9,810 nt of DNA from Actinomycetota bacterium (GTDB lineage Bacteria; Actinomycetota; Acidimicrobiia; Acidimicrobiales; JAHWLA01). Below the pieces are notes generated by a model. The model searched no databases and was not told the origin of the DNA. It saw nothing but the letters and a program-made list of their open reading frames with translations. The stretch spans positions 1 through 9,810 of the forward strand of contig JAHWLA010000007.1 of NCBI GenBank assembly GCA_019347595.1. The letters run 5' to 3'. Positions 1 to 6,345 of this stretch are shown here, in pieces. Made by a program: the position numbers and the translations under genes. Numbering within the stretch: the first letter of the stretch is position 1; each line of letters opens with the position of its first letter.

Positions 1-893
1 AGGTGCTGCTGGAGCGCTTGGTAGGCGCGAGGCAGGTCCGCAAGCTCATAAACAGGTTCCACGAGCGCAACGACGTTGGCCTGTGTCGCCGCCCTCTCGA
101 TCTTTCGAAGGGTGGAGTCGTACTCGGCTTGCAGATCGTCCACCGGCAGCACGATCGGAACGTGGCTACTCACTCCCCGATGGAGCGGACCAACGATGCA
201 GCGTGGGAGGCGCAACGAGAAGGCGGAAGCCGTTTTCCGAAGCGTGTTTGCTTGGTGAATCGCCCCCGGAAGAACCACGACAAGCATGCACGAGGGGGTC
301 ATCTCGTAGCCGAGCGCGTGCCCGTTTTCCAAGACGGCGGCGCTCGTCGTCCAAGCTCCTTCGAGGGCTTCCTGAACGTAGGAAATCTGGTCCCGTACGA
401 TGTCCCGAGTCCGCTGCTGCTCCTCGTGTTGGTAGCCTCGCGAAACGTGTGCGGTCACCTGCTGAAGTCCTCGTAGCAGAGCGCGCGACATCCGCGACGA
501 CGCTTGAAGGGCCACGAGCGGGTCGGGCCACCCGGAGGCATGTCGCTCCAGGAGTTCGTGGCCTGCGGCTGCCCCGTCCTCGATCGCCTGCACGACATCC
601 TCAAGGGGGATGCCGAGACACGCACGTTGTCGACCTATGACCTCCAGACGTCGCCCCTCGGTCTCGCACAAGGTGCGATCCTCGGCCATGCAGGCCGTTA
701 GCGTTTGAGCGATAAAACCTGTGGCTGTCACGACATCCCGTACATCGCGCGTGGTCAGTGATGCGTACGTAGGCCGCTTCAGAAGCTCAGGGGCGATGGT
801 TTCGCGAAACGCATCCATATCCGCGACGAGGCGCGTGGCGAGCTCGCGTTGTACGGCAGCAACGTCGATTTGCGTTCCCGCCAATTCGGACAC
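1..893 (-). CDS. PucR-family transcriptional regulator, C-terminus cut by window edge
   Basis: A leftward frame stays open for 297 codons from GTG at 893 to the window edge, with no stop. Family knowledge: PucR/CdaR regulators have an N-terminal helical sensor region, a GGDEF-like middle domain and a C-terminal helix-turn-helix. Here residues 1-150 look like the helical region (RPTYASLTTRDVRDVV at 40-55; GIPLEDVVQAIEDG at 94-107). Residues 175-297 resemble the middle domain (ALGYEM near 193, VPIVLPVDDLQAEYDS at 245-260, ELADLPRAYQALQQH at 283-297). The DNA-binding domain would lie outside the window. The GTG is preceded by GGAG five bases away (899-902) and GGAGG at 906-910; an in-frame TAA lies at 934-936. 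Third codon positions carry clearly more A/T than in the genes right of 2750. It is divergent from the secreted-protein genes and could regulate them, which is inference. Another helical regulator with the same N-terminus is possible. Confidence 0.72.
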   Translation of the reverse strand, partial: MSELAGTQIDVAAVQRELATRLVADMDAFRETIAPELLKRPTYASLTTRDVRDVVTATGFIAQTLTACMAEDRTLCETEGRRLEVIGRQRACLGIPLEDVVQAIEDGAAAGHELLERHASGWPDPLVALQASSRMSRALLRGLQQVTAHVSRGYQHEEQQRTRDIVRDQISYVQEALEGAWTTSAAVLENGHALGYEMTPSCMLVVVLPGAIHQANTLRKTASAFSLRLPRCIVGPLHRGVSSHVPIVLPVDDLQAEYDSTLRKIERAATQANVVALVEPVYELADLPRAYQALQQH

Positions 894-937
894 CTTCGCT
901 CCGTACCTCCGCGATCGGCGGGTGTCGTCGGAGACTT

Positions 938-943
938 ATCCTA
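938..943 (-). promoter_or_regulatory. Possible -10 box (TAGGAT) for the PucR-type gene
   Basis: On the minus strand TAGGAT fits the actinobacterial TANNNT -10 pattern. It would give a leader of roughly 38 bases that contains the GGAGG/GGAG ribosome-binding signals. I see no good -35 hexamer at the expected distance, so this is weak. Confidence 0.25.
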
Positions 944-1237
944 AGGGTTGTCGACCATTGCCGCCAGCATTTGAGTGCAATCAAGTCCGCCGCTATTGGA
1001 CGCCGCTCAGTTTGCCAGCGCGAGGACGATAGGTGCCCTTCTAACCAGCACGGGGTGAGGGTTTTGGGGCGATACTCCCGCTTCTGCTGCTACTTGTCGA
1101 GTGCAGCGTATCCCCGTACCGTCAGGCGAGGGGGGACGCAGGCTTTCACTCGCCAGCCCGAAGCAGGCGACGCTCCCTGTCTGTCCTTCGGGGAGCCGTC
1201 GTGTCGCTGCTCGCACTACGGCCACCGCCCTCCCACG

Positions 1238-1267
1238 TTGATAACCCACTGGTGGGACACCTAAAGC
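1238..1267 (+). promoter_or_regulatory. Candidate promoter for the secreted-protein pair
   Basis: TTGATA at 1238-1243 is one base from the -35 consensus TTGACA. It is followed after 18 bases by TAAAGC at 1262-1267, a poor -10 match. Transcription would start near 1274, inside the hairpin at 1268-1293, so either the promoter or the hairpin assignment is likely wrong. Confidence 0.22.
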
Positions 1268-1299
1268 GGGGCGCCTACCTCGGCGGGCTCCCCAGGAGG
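1268..1299 (+). promoter_or_regulatory. Leader hairpin abutting a strong Shine-Dalgarno
   Basis: GGGG (1268-1271) can pair with CCCC (1290-1293), and CGCC (1272-1275) with GGCG (1282-1285), leaving the loop TACCTC and a four-base bulge. The next bases are AGGAGG at 1294-1299, eight bases before the ATG at 1308, the best ribosome-binding site in the window. The loop bases CCTC (1278-1281) could instead pair with GAGG (1296-1299) and hide that site. A regulatory role is inference. Confidence 0.35.
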
Positions 1300-1307
1300 A
1301 ATTAAAG

Positions 1308-1775
1308 ATGAAGAGTTTCGTGAATCGTGTCTTGGTCGTCGCGGCTTGGGCGAGCGTCCTCGGCCTTGCGGTCCCGGTTCAGCCTGCCTTGGCCGCGCCA
1401 GCGCAGTGCAGTGCGACTGGCGCAGCCCCGTACATCTACGACGAGAAACTGCACCTGATCGAGGGATGGGCAGGCGCCCGATGTGACAGAATCGTGGCCG
1501 TGATCGCGGTCTGGGCACACCTCGAGAAGTGGTCCCAGAGTGCCGGCCAGTGGGCCGAGTTCGCCTCGCACAGCGACAGCGCCACAAATGTCAGTTGGTG
1601 GTTTGCCGCCGTTATCGTCCCATGCCCGACGAATGGCTACTTCCGCACGACTGGACAGACCCGCGCTGTCTCTGACATCCACGGCGGGGCCGCCTTTGGC
1701 ATCGACGACGACTCGTACCAGTCGGGCAGCAACTTCCTCCGGTGCTACAGCGAGCTCCCGGACGAGACCGGCTGA
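1308..1775 (+). CDS. Small secreted four-cysteine protein of unknown function
   Basis: This encodes 155 residues. The ATG is fixed by AGGAGG eight bases upstream. Residues 1-30 form a Sec signal peptide: K2 and R7 are positive, a hydrophobic core spans about 8-24, and an A-L-A-A type cleavage region lies near 27-30. The mature part is about 125 residues with cysteines at 34, 59, 106 and 146, which could make two disulfides. It is rich in Trp (W54, W69, W75, W82, W97, W98) and alternating hydrophobic stretches (IVAVIAVWA at 62-70), suggesting an extracellular beta-sheet fold. I do not recognise the family. The arrangement Cys, beta strands, Cys-x3-Gly-x-Phe-Arg, final Cys recalls uncharacterised actinobacterial exported proteins, but that is only an impression. 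Its TGA overlaps the next gene's ATG (TGATG), so the two are probably translated together. Confidence 0.8.
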   Translation: MKSFVNRVLVVAAWASVLGLAVPVQPALAAPAQCSATGAAPYIYDEKLHLIEGWAGARCDRIVAVIAVWAHLEKWSQSAGQWAEFASHSDSATNVSWWFAAVIVPCPTNGYFRTTGQTRAVSDIHGGAAFGIDDDSYQSGSNFLRCYSELPDETG

Positions 1776-2527
1776 TGACCGCGTCCGCCGCGCCGAAGCG
1801 GGCCGTGAGAGAGCGAGCACTCGTGGTCCTCGTTTCCCTGGTCATGGCGGCGAACGCTGCGTGCACCAGGCCCTCTGGGCGCGGCGGAGATCAGGTCGCC
1901 CCGCCGCCCGGAGAGGGCGTCACCAGTGGCGCATCTGAGACGGCGGACAGGCCTGACGAGGTGGGCGGCGCACAGTCGCCGCCCACCTCGGCGTTGCGTC
2001 GGCCCGGTCCCCGCGAGGAGAACGCCGCTGCTCCACCGGCAGAGGGAGGCGCAAAACCGGACTCATCGGGAACTTCGCGATCCGGGTCGGCCCAGCCCGG
2101 CCCTCCGGGGATGTCTGAGGGTGAACCCGTGCTCTCGACCACGACCGACCGGTACGAGTGGCAGTTGCACGTCTCGCGCTCGCCCGAGGACGAGACGTGC
2201 CTAGGCTTCTCCCTGAAAACAGAGCGAGGCCGCTCCGCCGGCGGGGTGTGCGGACATCGGCCGCCGCTCGCCTTCTCCTCGAATCGGTCGGGAGAGCTCC
2301 GTTTCATTTGGGGCGTCGTAACGCCGAAGGCCACTTCCGTGCGGGTGGAGCACGCAGGAGGAGGGGCGGAGACGCTCCTAACTGCTACAGCCAACGCCCG
2401 CGGCTTCGCCGAGGCGTTCTTCGCCGGCGAGATTTCACAGGCACCTGTGACGCGGGTGGTGGCGCTCGACGCAAGCGGACGAGAAGTTGCCGAGTCACGC
2501 GACGTCCAGCGCATCAACGCGCTGTGA
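1775..2527 (+). CDS. Exported protein with Pro/Gly/Ser linker and C-terminal beta domain, unknown function
   Basis: This encodes 250 residues. I chose the ATG at 1775 because it overlaps the stop of the preceding gene as TGATG; an in-frame start at 1742 would add 11 unlikely residues. Residues 9-14 are basic and 15-29 hydrophobic, ending NAAC with Cys at 30. This could be a lipoprotein attachment site, but Asn at -3 is not a normal lipobox residue, so plain Sec cleavage after ANA is equally possible. Residues about 33-115 are a low-complexity linker rich in Pro, Gly, Ser, Glu and Ala, as in wall- or membrane-tethered proteins. Residues about 116-250 form a compact domain with cysteines at 142 and 159 (likely a disulfide), then GVV (180-182) and VTRVVALDASGREVAESRD (225-243). 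I see a resemblance to uncharacterised actinobacterial extracellular beta domains, with no known function. It probably acts outside the membrane with its co-translated partner. Confidence 0.78.
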   Translation: MTASAAPKRAVRERALVVLVSLVMAANAACTRPSGRGGDQVAPPPGEGVTSGASETADRPDEVGGAQSPPTSALRRPGPREENAAAPPAEGGAKPDSSGTSRSGSAQPGPPGMSEGEPVLSTTTDRYEWQLHVSRSPEDETCLGFSLKTERGRSAGGVCGHRPPLAFSSNRSGELRFIWGVVTPKATSVRVEHAGGGAETLLTATANARGFAEAFFAGEISQAPVTRVVALDASGREVAESRDVQRINAL

Positions 2528-2742
2528 GCCTCGTCGGGACACCGTGGCGCTCGAACGCTTCTCAGCGACCTGATTGGGCGAGGTCGTGCGGTCTACACCG
2601 TTGGGACGTGGGCAGGGGGCACGGTGGAACTGTTCACCGTCGAGGACGAGAACGGTCGACGTTCAGCGCGTGACCCAGCGGTGAGGAGTACGTGCGCGAC
2701 GAGGACGGTCAGGTGATCACCACCAACCGCGTGGAGGGATAA
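2528..2742 (+). pseudogene. Possible decayed copy of the preceding gene's C-terminal domain
   Basis: After the stop of the 1775-2527 gene the same frame stays open to TGA at about 2708. It contains TVELFTVEDENGRRSARD (2633-2674 region), which resembles the preceding domain's end, TRVVALDASGREVAESRD: hydrophobic strand, acidic residue, x, x, Gly-Arg, Ala-x-x-Asp. From about 2674 the neighbouring frame continues in the same style (GEEYVRDEDGQVITTNRVEG, to TAA at 2740-2742). Joining the halves needs one frameshift near 2671-2680. There is no start codon with a ribosome-binding site of its own. This is inference from a short similarity; it may be chance in high-GC intergenic DNA. Confidence 0.3.
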
Positions 2743-2755
2743 ATTACCCCGCGCG

Positions 2756-3505
2756 CTATGTACTCGGGAGGACGTCGAGGGGGCCGGGCGGGCCGGTGCG
2801 GGCGAACCACTCGTAGCCGTAGACCGCCCCGAAGGCCTGCACCGGCAACTGCATAACCGAGGCCGTCTCCGGGATCTGGCTGCCGTGCGCCGCCATGGCC
2901 GCCCGTTTGCGATCGAGCACGGCCCGCACGTCGACGGTGAGGTCGATCAACAGGGTCGGCATGCCGATGGACGATGCCGCCAACCCCAGTCCCTCCGTCC
3001 GCCCGCCGCCCGCCTCCACCACGAGATGGGTCTCCACGAAGTGGAGGTACTCGCGATCGACGGTGGCGTCGTAGCGCGTGGGCACGCCCGCCAACTCGCA
3101 TGCCCGCACCCCGACCCGGTGGGCCTGCAGGTGGTCGGGGTGGCCGTAGATGCCCCACTCGTCGTAGGTCACGAAGGCGGTCGCACGCTCCGACCGGAGC
3201 AGGTCGCCCACGATCGAAGCCACCTCCTCCACCGGGGCGCGGCAGAACGCATCGGTCGCCTCGTTGCCGGGGTCGCCCGCCATGCCGGAATCGCGCCACC
3301 GCAGGAACTCCACGCGAGCAACGCCCAGCACCTCGGCCGCCCGGCACGTCTCCGCCTGGCGCTGCTCGGCCGTCGCCCCGCCCAGTTCCCCGCCCGTCGC
3401 CACCACGAGCACCACGCGCTCACCGAGTTCGGCCAAGCGCACCATGGTCCCGCCCGTGAAGATGGCCTCGTCGTCGGGATGGGCGTGCAGGAACACGACG
3501 CTCAT
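2756..3505 (-). CDS. PIG-L/LmbE family zinc-dependent deacetylase
   Basis: This encodes 249 residues. Enzymes of this family remove acetyl groups from N-acetylglucosamine-type substrates, and MshB and Mca of the mycothiol pathway belong to it. The signature AHPDDE lies at residues 8-13 and GHPDH at 121-125. By analogy with MshB, H9, D12 and H125 should bind zinc, with D11 as general base. Other family marks are FTGGTMVRLAELG at 16-28 and VVATGGELGG at 34-43. There is no signal peptide, so it is cytosolic. It is somewhat shorter than MshB, and its substrate cannot be told from sequence; mycothiol-related, lipid-linked GlcNAc or antibiotic-type substrates are all possible. The ATG overlaps the helicase stop (ATGA, 3502-3505), so the two genes form a translationally coupled leftward pair. 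The gene ends convergent to the exported-protein region. Confidence 0.92.
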   Translation of the reverse strand: MSVVFLHAHPDDEAIFTGGTMVRLAELGERVVLVVATGGELGGATAEQRQAETCRAAEVLGVARVEFLRWRDSGMAGDPGNEATDAFCRAPVEEVASIVGDLLRSERATAFVTYDEWGIYGHPDHLQAHRVGVRACELAGVPTRYDATVDREYLHFVETHLVVEAGGGRTEGLGLAASSIGMPTLLIDLTVDVRAVLDRKRAAMAAHGSQIPETASVMQLPVQAFGAVYGYEWFARTGPPGPLDVLPST

Positions 3506-5379
3506 CGGCCCGCCAGCGCCTCCGCGAGGAACGCCTCCACGTCGGACCGGTGCCGGGTCCGTCGCATGGGCGGCAGTGCCCGCACCAAGTCCCAGCGGTA
3601 ATTGGCCTTCGCCAACCGGGGGTCGAGCACGGCGACCACTCCACGGTCCGACGACGACCGGATCAAGCGCCCCGCCCCCTGTGCCAAGAGCGTGGCCGCC
3701 CGGGGGAGGTCGACGGTGCGGAACGCTGCGGCTCGTGCCCGATCACGTCGCGCCTGCAACAGCGGCTCGTCGGGGCGGGGGAACGGGATGCGGTCGATGA
3801 TCACCTGCGACAGCGCAGCGCCCGGCACGTCGATGCCCTGCCAGAATCCCATGGTGGCGAACAGGCAGGCGTGCTCGTCCTCGCTGAACGCGGCCACCAG
3901 TGCGGGCTTCGGGAGGTCGGACTGCGTGAGCACCGTCCACGGCAGCTTGTCGCGCAAGGCCTCGGCCGCCGCCTGCATGGCCCGCCAACTGGTGAACAGC
4001 GCCAGCGTGCGCCCGCCCGCCAGCCGCACCAGCGCCTCCATCTCCTCGTGCAGCGCCGCCTCGTACTGCGGCGAGCGAGGGTCGGGGAGGTGGGCGGCGC
4101 AGTACAGCAGCGCGTGCTCCTCGTAGGGGAACGGGCTGCCCACATCGAGCTGCCCGTGGTCGGGCGGCAGGCCGAGCCGCGTGCCGAGTGCAGGCGGGAT
4201 GGTCGCACTCGTCAGCACCGCCGTCACCTCGCCCCACACCTTCTCGGCCAGCAGCTCGCCCACGTCGACAGGGGCGATGCGCAGCACGGGCGCGTGCGGC
4301 GGCCCCTCCACCCAGCTCACGTAGCCCTCGCGGTCCTCGACGGCGAAGGCGAGGTCACCCGCCAGATGCCCCGCGGCCTGCAGGGCGCGCGCCCGCTTGG
4401 GATCGTCGGCGTCGCCCTTGCGGATAGCCGCCACGGCCTTCGCCGCCCGCTCGACGGCCAGCCGCACCACATCGCCCACCTCGTCCCCCAGCCCTGCCGG
4501 CAAGCGCTTGCCTCGCCACGACGCCAGCGCGTTCTCCAAGCGCAGCCCGGCGCCGTCGAGCTCGTCCAACGCCGCCACGTCGGCCTTGTCGACCACGGCG
4601 CGGGCGTTGCGCACGAGCGCCCGGAAGCGCCCGGCCCCCAGCTCCAGCCCCAGGCTGGCAGCGGCAATGTCCTCCAGCTCGTGCGCCTCGTCGAACACCA
4701 CCACGTCGTGGTCGGGCAGCACGTGGCCGCCGCTCGCCAGGTGGGCGCCGTACAGGTGGGTGTTGACGACCACCACGTCGGCCGCCTCGGCCCGCTGCCG
4801 CGCCTGTTCGGCGAAGCAGTCCTCGCCCGACGGGCAGCGCGAGGCGCCCGGGCAGTCCATGGCGCTCACGCTGACGCTCGACCACGCGCGCGGCCGGGGC
4901 TCGAAGTCGAGGTCGGCCCGGTCGCCGGTCGGCGAGGTGCGGCCCCACTCGATGAGCCGGGCGATCTCGCGGCCCAAGTCGCCGACGTCGTCGTCCAGCT
5001 CGAGCTGGTCGTCGCCGCCCATGACCTCGCGAGCCCGCTGGCGGCAGAGGTAATTCGAGCGGCCCTTGACGACGGCGCACTCGAACGGCACCTCCAGGTG
5101 CTTCGCCAGGAACGGGAGGTCCTTGCCGGCCAACTGGTCCTGGAGCGCCTTGGTCGCGGTGGCGACCACCACCCGCTTGCCGCTCAAGAGCGCGGGCACG
5201 AGGTAAGCCAGCGACTTGCCGGTGCCCGTCCCGGCCTGGACCACGAGGTGGCGTTCGCTCGCCAGCGCCGAGGCGACCGCTTCCGCCATCTCCAACTGGC
5301 CCGGCCGTTCCTCGCCGCCGTCGTGCAGTGCGGCGACCACCCGGGCCATCGCCGGTCGCACGTCGTTCCCCGAGGCCAC
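3502..5379 (-). CDS. dinG: DinG/XPD-type iron-sulfur ATP-dependent DNA helicase
   Basis: This encodes 625 residues from GTG 5379. Superfamily 2 helicases of this type unwind DNA 5' to 3' with a 4Fe-4S domain and act on repair or R-loop intermediates. Visible motifs: Walker A AGTGTGKS (49-56); four probable cluster cysteines C112, C176, C182 and C188, with spacing close to E. coli DinG; DEAH (230-233); motif III SAT (391-393); QGIDVPG (514-520); and motif VI QGAGRLIR (567-574). There is no N-terminal exonuclease domain. Length is close to mycobacterial DinG. I chose the GTG because a TACCGT -10 box sits six bases upstream, implying a leaderless message. GTG 5361 and ATG 5349 are in-frame alternatives. 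The frame stays open far upstream, but only as the antisense of the divergent oxidoreductase. The next gene overlaps its stop by four bases. Confidence 0.93.
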   Translation of the reverse strand: MASGNDVRPAMARVVAALHDGGEERPGQLEMAEAVASALASERHLVVQAGTGTGKSLAYLVPALLSGKRVVVATATKALQDQLAGKDLPFLAKHLEVPFECAVVKGRSNYLCRQRAREVMGGDDQLELDDDVGDLGREIARLIEWGRTSPTGDRADLDFEPRPRAWSSVSVSAMDCPGASRCPSGEDCFAEQARQRAEAADVVVVNTHLYGAHLASGGHVLPDHDVVVFDEAHELEDIAAASLGLELGAGRFRALVRNARAVVDKADVAALDELDGAGLRLENALASWRGKRLPAGLGDEVGDVVRLAVERAAKAVAAIRKGDADDPKRARALQAAGHLAGDLAFAVEDREGYVSWVEGPPHAPVLRIAPVDVGELLAEKVWGEVTAVLTSATIPPALGTRLGLPPDHGQLDVGSPFPYEEHALLYCAAHLPDPRSPQYEAALHEEMEALVRLAGGRTLALFTSWRAMQAAAEALRDKLPWTVLTQSDLPKPALVAAFSEDEHACLFATMGFWQGIDVPGAALSQVIIDRIPFPRPDEPLLQARRDRARAAAFRTVDLPRAATLLAQGAGRLIRSSSDRGVVAVLDPRLAKANYRWDLVRALPPMRRTRHRSDVEAFLAEALAGR

Positions 5380-5385
5380 CCCCTG

Positions 5386-5391
5386 ACGGTA
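5386..5391 (-). promoter_or_regulatory. Probable -10 box of the helicase-deacetylase operon
   Basis: The minus strand reads TACCGT (TANNNT) exactly six bases before GTG 5379, placing the transcription start at or next to the start codon. No -35 is evident. The 42 bases between this GTG and the divergent ATG at 5422 hold both promoters. Confidence 0.45.
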
Positions 5392-5409
5392 GACGGCCCT
5401 TGCCTGGGG

Positions 5410-5415
5410 CAGGGT
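5410..5415 (+). promoter_or_regulatory. Weak -10-like box of the LLM oxidoreductase gene
   Basis: CAGGGT matches the A and final T of TANNNT and lies six bases before ATG 5422, the same spacing as at three GTG-start genes in this window. The AGAGGG directly before the ATG is too close to be a normal Shine-Dalgarno. Confidence 0.22.
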
Positions 5416-5421
5416 AGAGGG

Positions 5422-6345
5422 ATGCTCCTCCGCATCTTCACCGAGCCCCAGCAGGGCGCGTCCTACGAGCAGCAGCGCGCCGTCGCCCGGGTGGCCGAGG
5501 AGGAGGGCTTCGACGCCTTCTTCCGCTCCGACCACTTCCTGCGCATCGGAAGTGGCGACCCCCTGCCGGGGCCGACGGACAGTTGGGTGACGCTGGCGGG
5601 GCTGGCCCGGGAGACCGAGCGCATCCGGCTGGGCACGCTGGTGTCGTCGGCGACCTTCCGCCTGCCCGGCGTGCTCGCCATCTCGGTGGCCCAGGTCGAC
5701 GCCATGAGCGGGGGCCGGGTGGAGCTTGGCCTCGGGACCGGGTGGTTCGACGACGAGCACACCGCCTACGGCATCCCCTTCCCTCCTGTGGGTGAGCGCT
5801 TCGACCGCCTGGAGGAGCAACTGGCGATCGTGACGGGGCTGTGGGAGACGCCCGTCGGGGAGCGGTTCTCCTTCGACGGCCGCCACTACCGCGTGGCCGA
5901 CGCGCCCGCCCTTCCCAAGCCGGCCCAGCAGCCCCGTCCGCCCGTGATCATCGGTGGGTTCGGCGCCATCCGTACGCCGCGCCTGGCCGCCCGCTTCGCC
6001 GACGAGTTCAACATCCCGTTTCAGCCCGTCGAGCGCGTCACCGAGCAGTTCGGACGGGTACGTGCGGCGTGCGAGACGGCCGGACGCGACCCCTCGAGCC
6101 TCACGCTGTCGGTCGCCGTCACAATCTGCTGCGGCACGGATCACGCCGAGATGCGGCGGCGGGCCGAGGCGGTGGGCAAGCCGGTGGAGGCGATCGACGT
6201 GGCGGGCACGCCGTCACAGGTGGTGGACCAGCTCCGCCGCTATGGCGAAGTGGGCGCCGAGCGGGCCTACCTCCAGGTGATCGACTTCGACGACCTCGAC
6301 CACCTCCGCCTGGTGGCGGCGGAGGTCATGCCTCACGTGGGTTGA
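5422..6345 (+). CDS. F420-dependent LLM-class oxidoreductase (Rv1855c-like)
   Basis: This encodes 307 residues. Luciferase-like monooxygenase (TIM-barrel) proteins of this group use coenzyme F420 or FMN for hydride transfer on small substrates in the cytosol. Visible marks: GFDAFFRSDHFL (29-40); the long conserved block GLGTGWFDDEHTAYGIPFPP (103-122) followed by ERFDRLEEQL (125-134); and PRPPVIIGGFG (171-181) near the C-terminal cofactor and substrate region. Length and block order match the family typified by M. tuberculosis Rv1855c (about 307 residues), whose substrate I do not know. F420 rather than FMN use is inferred from family and lineage. It is divergent from the helicase gene and its last 13 bases overlap the end of the convergent membrane-protein gene, leaving no room for a terminator between them. 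Confidence 0.93.
   Translation: MLLRIFTEPQQGASYEQQRAVARVAEEEGFDAFFRSDHFLRIGSGDPLPGPTDSWVTLAGLARETERIRLGTLVSSATFRLPGVLAISVAQVDAMSGGRVELGLGTGWFDDEHTAYGIPFPPVGERFDRLEEQLAIVTGLWETPVGERFSFDGRHYRVADAPALPKPAQQPRPPVIIGGFGAIRTPRLAARFADEFNIPFQPVERVTEQFGRVRAACETAGRDPSSLTLSVAVTICCGTDHAEMRRRAEAVGKPVEAIDVAGTPSQVVDQLRRYGEVGAERAYLQVIDFDDLDHLRLVAAEVMPHVG

Larger units (their letters stand above)
894..1307. other. 414-base intergenic region, no gene recognised
   Basis: This stretch separates the leftward PucR-type gene from the rightward secreted-protein gene. The frames open across part of it (for example 971-1264 rightward and 1007-1249 leftward) encode Cys/Arg-rich sequence with no protein-like pattern, so I do not call them. 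It has no tRNA-like fold or riboswitch consensus that I recognise. It holds two mutually exclusive small hairpins: CCGAAG at 1158-1163 with CTTCGG at 1186-1191, and GCTCCC at 1172-1177 with GGGAGC at 1191-1196. It also holds the presumed promoters of both flanking genes. Confidence 0.6.

Noticed and set aside
3..640. Rightward open frames in the first 640 bases
   Set aside because: They lie opposite the PucR-type gene and read as Arg/Ser-rich nonsense, while the leftward frame has coherent helical and beta patterns.
1041..1260. Possible structured RNA or tRNA in the intergenic region
   Set aside because: No anticodon-stem/T-loop pattern and no known riboswitch consensus; only short hairpins that are common at this G+C.
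2712..2721. Palindrome GGTGATCACC
   Set aside because: A 10-base palindrome with no T tract between convergent genes; too short and isolated to call a terminator or operator.
3550..5421. Very long rightward open frame upstream of and in frame with the LLM gene
   Set aside because: It is the antisense of the helicase gene, rich in Arg/Gly/His/Ala with no family motif. Long antisense frames are expected at this G+C.
5380..6144. Leftward extension of the helicase frame by some 250 codons
   Set aside because: It is antisense to the LLM gene. DinG-type proteins begin about 15-40 residues before the RPGQ region, which fits the starts near 5349-5379.
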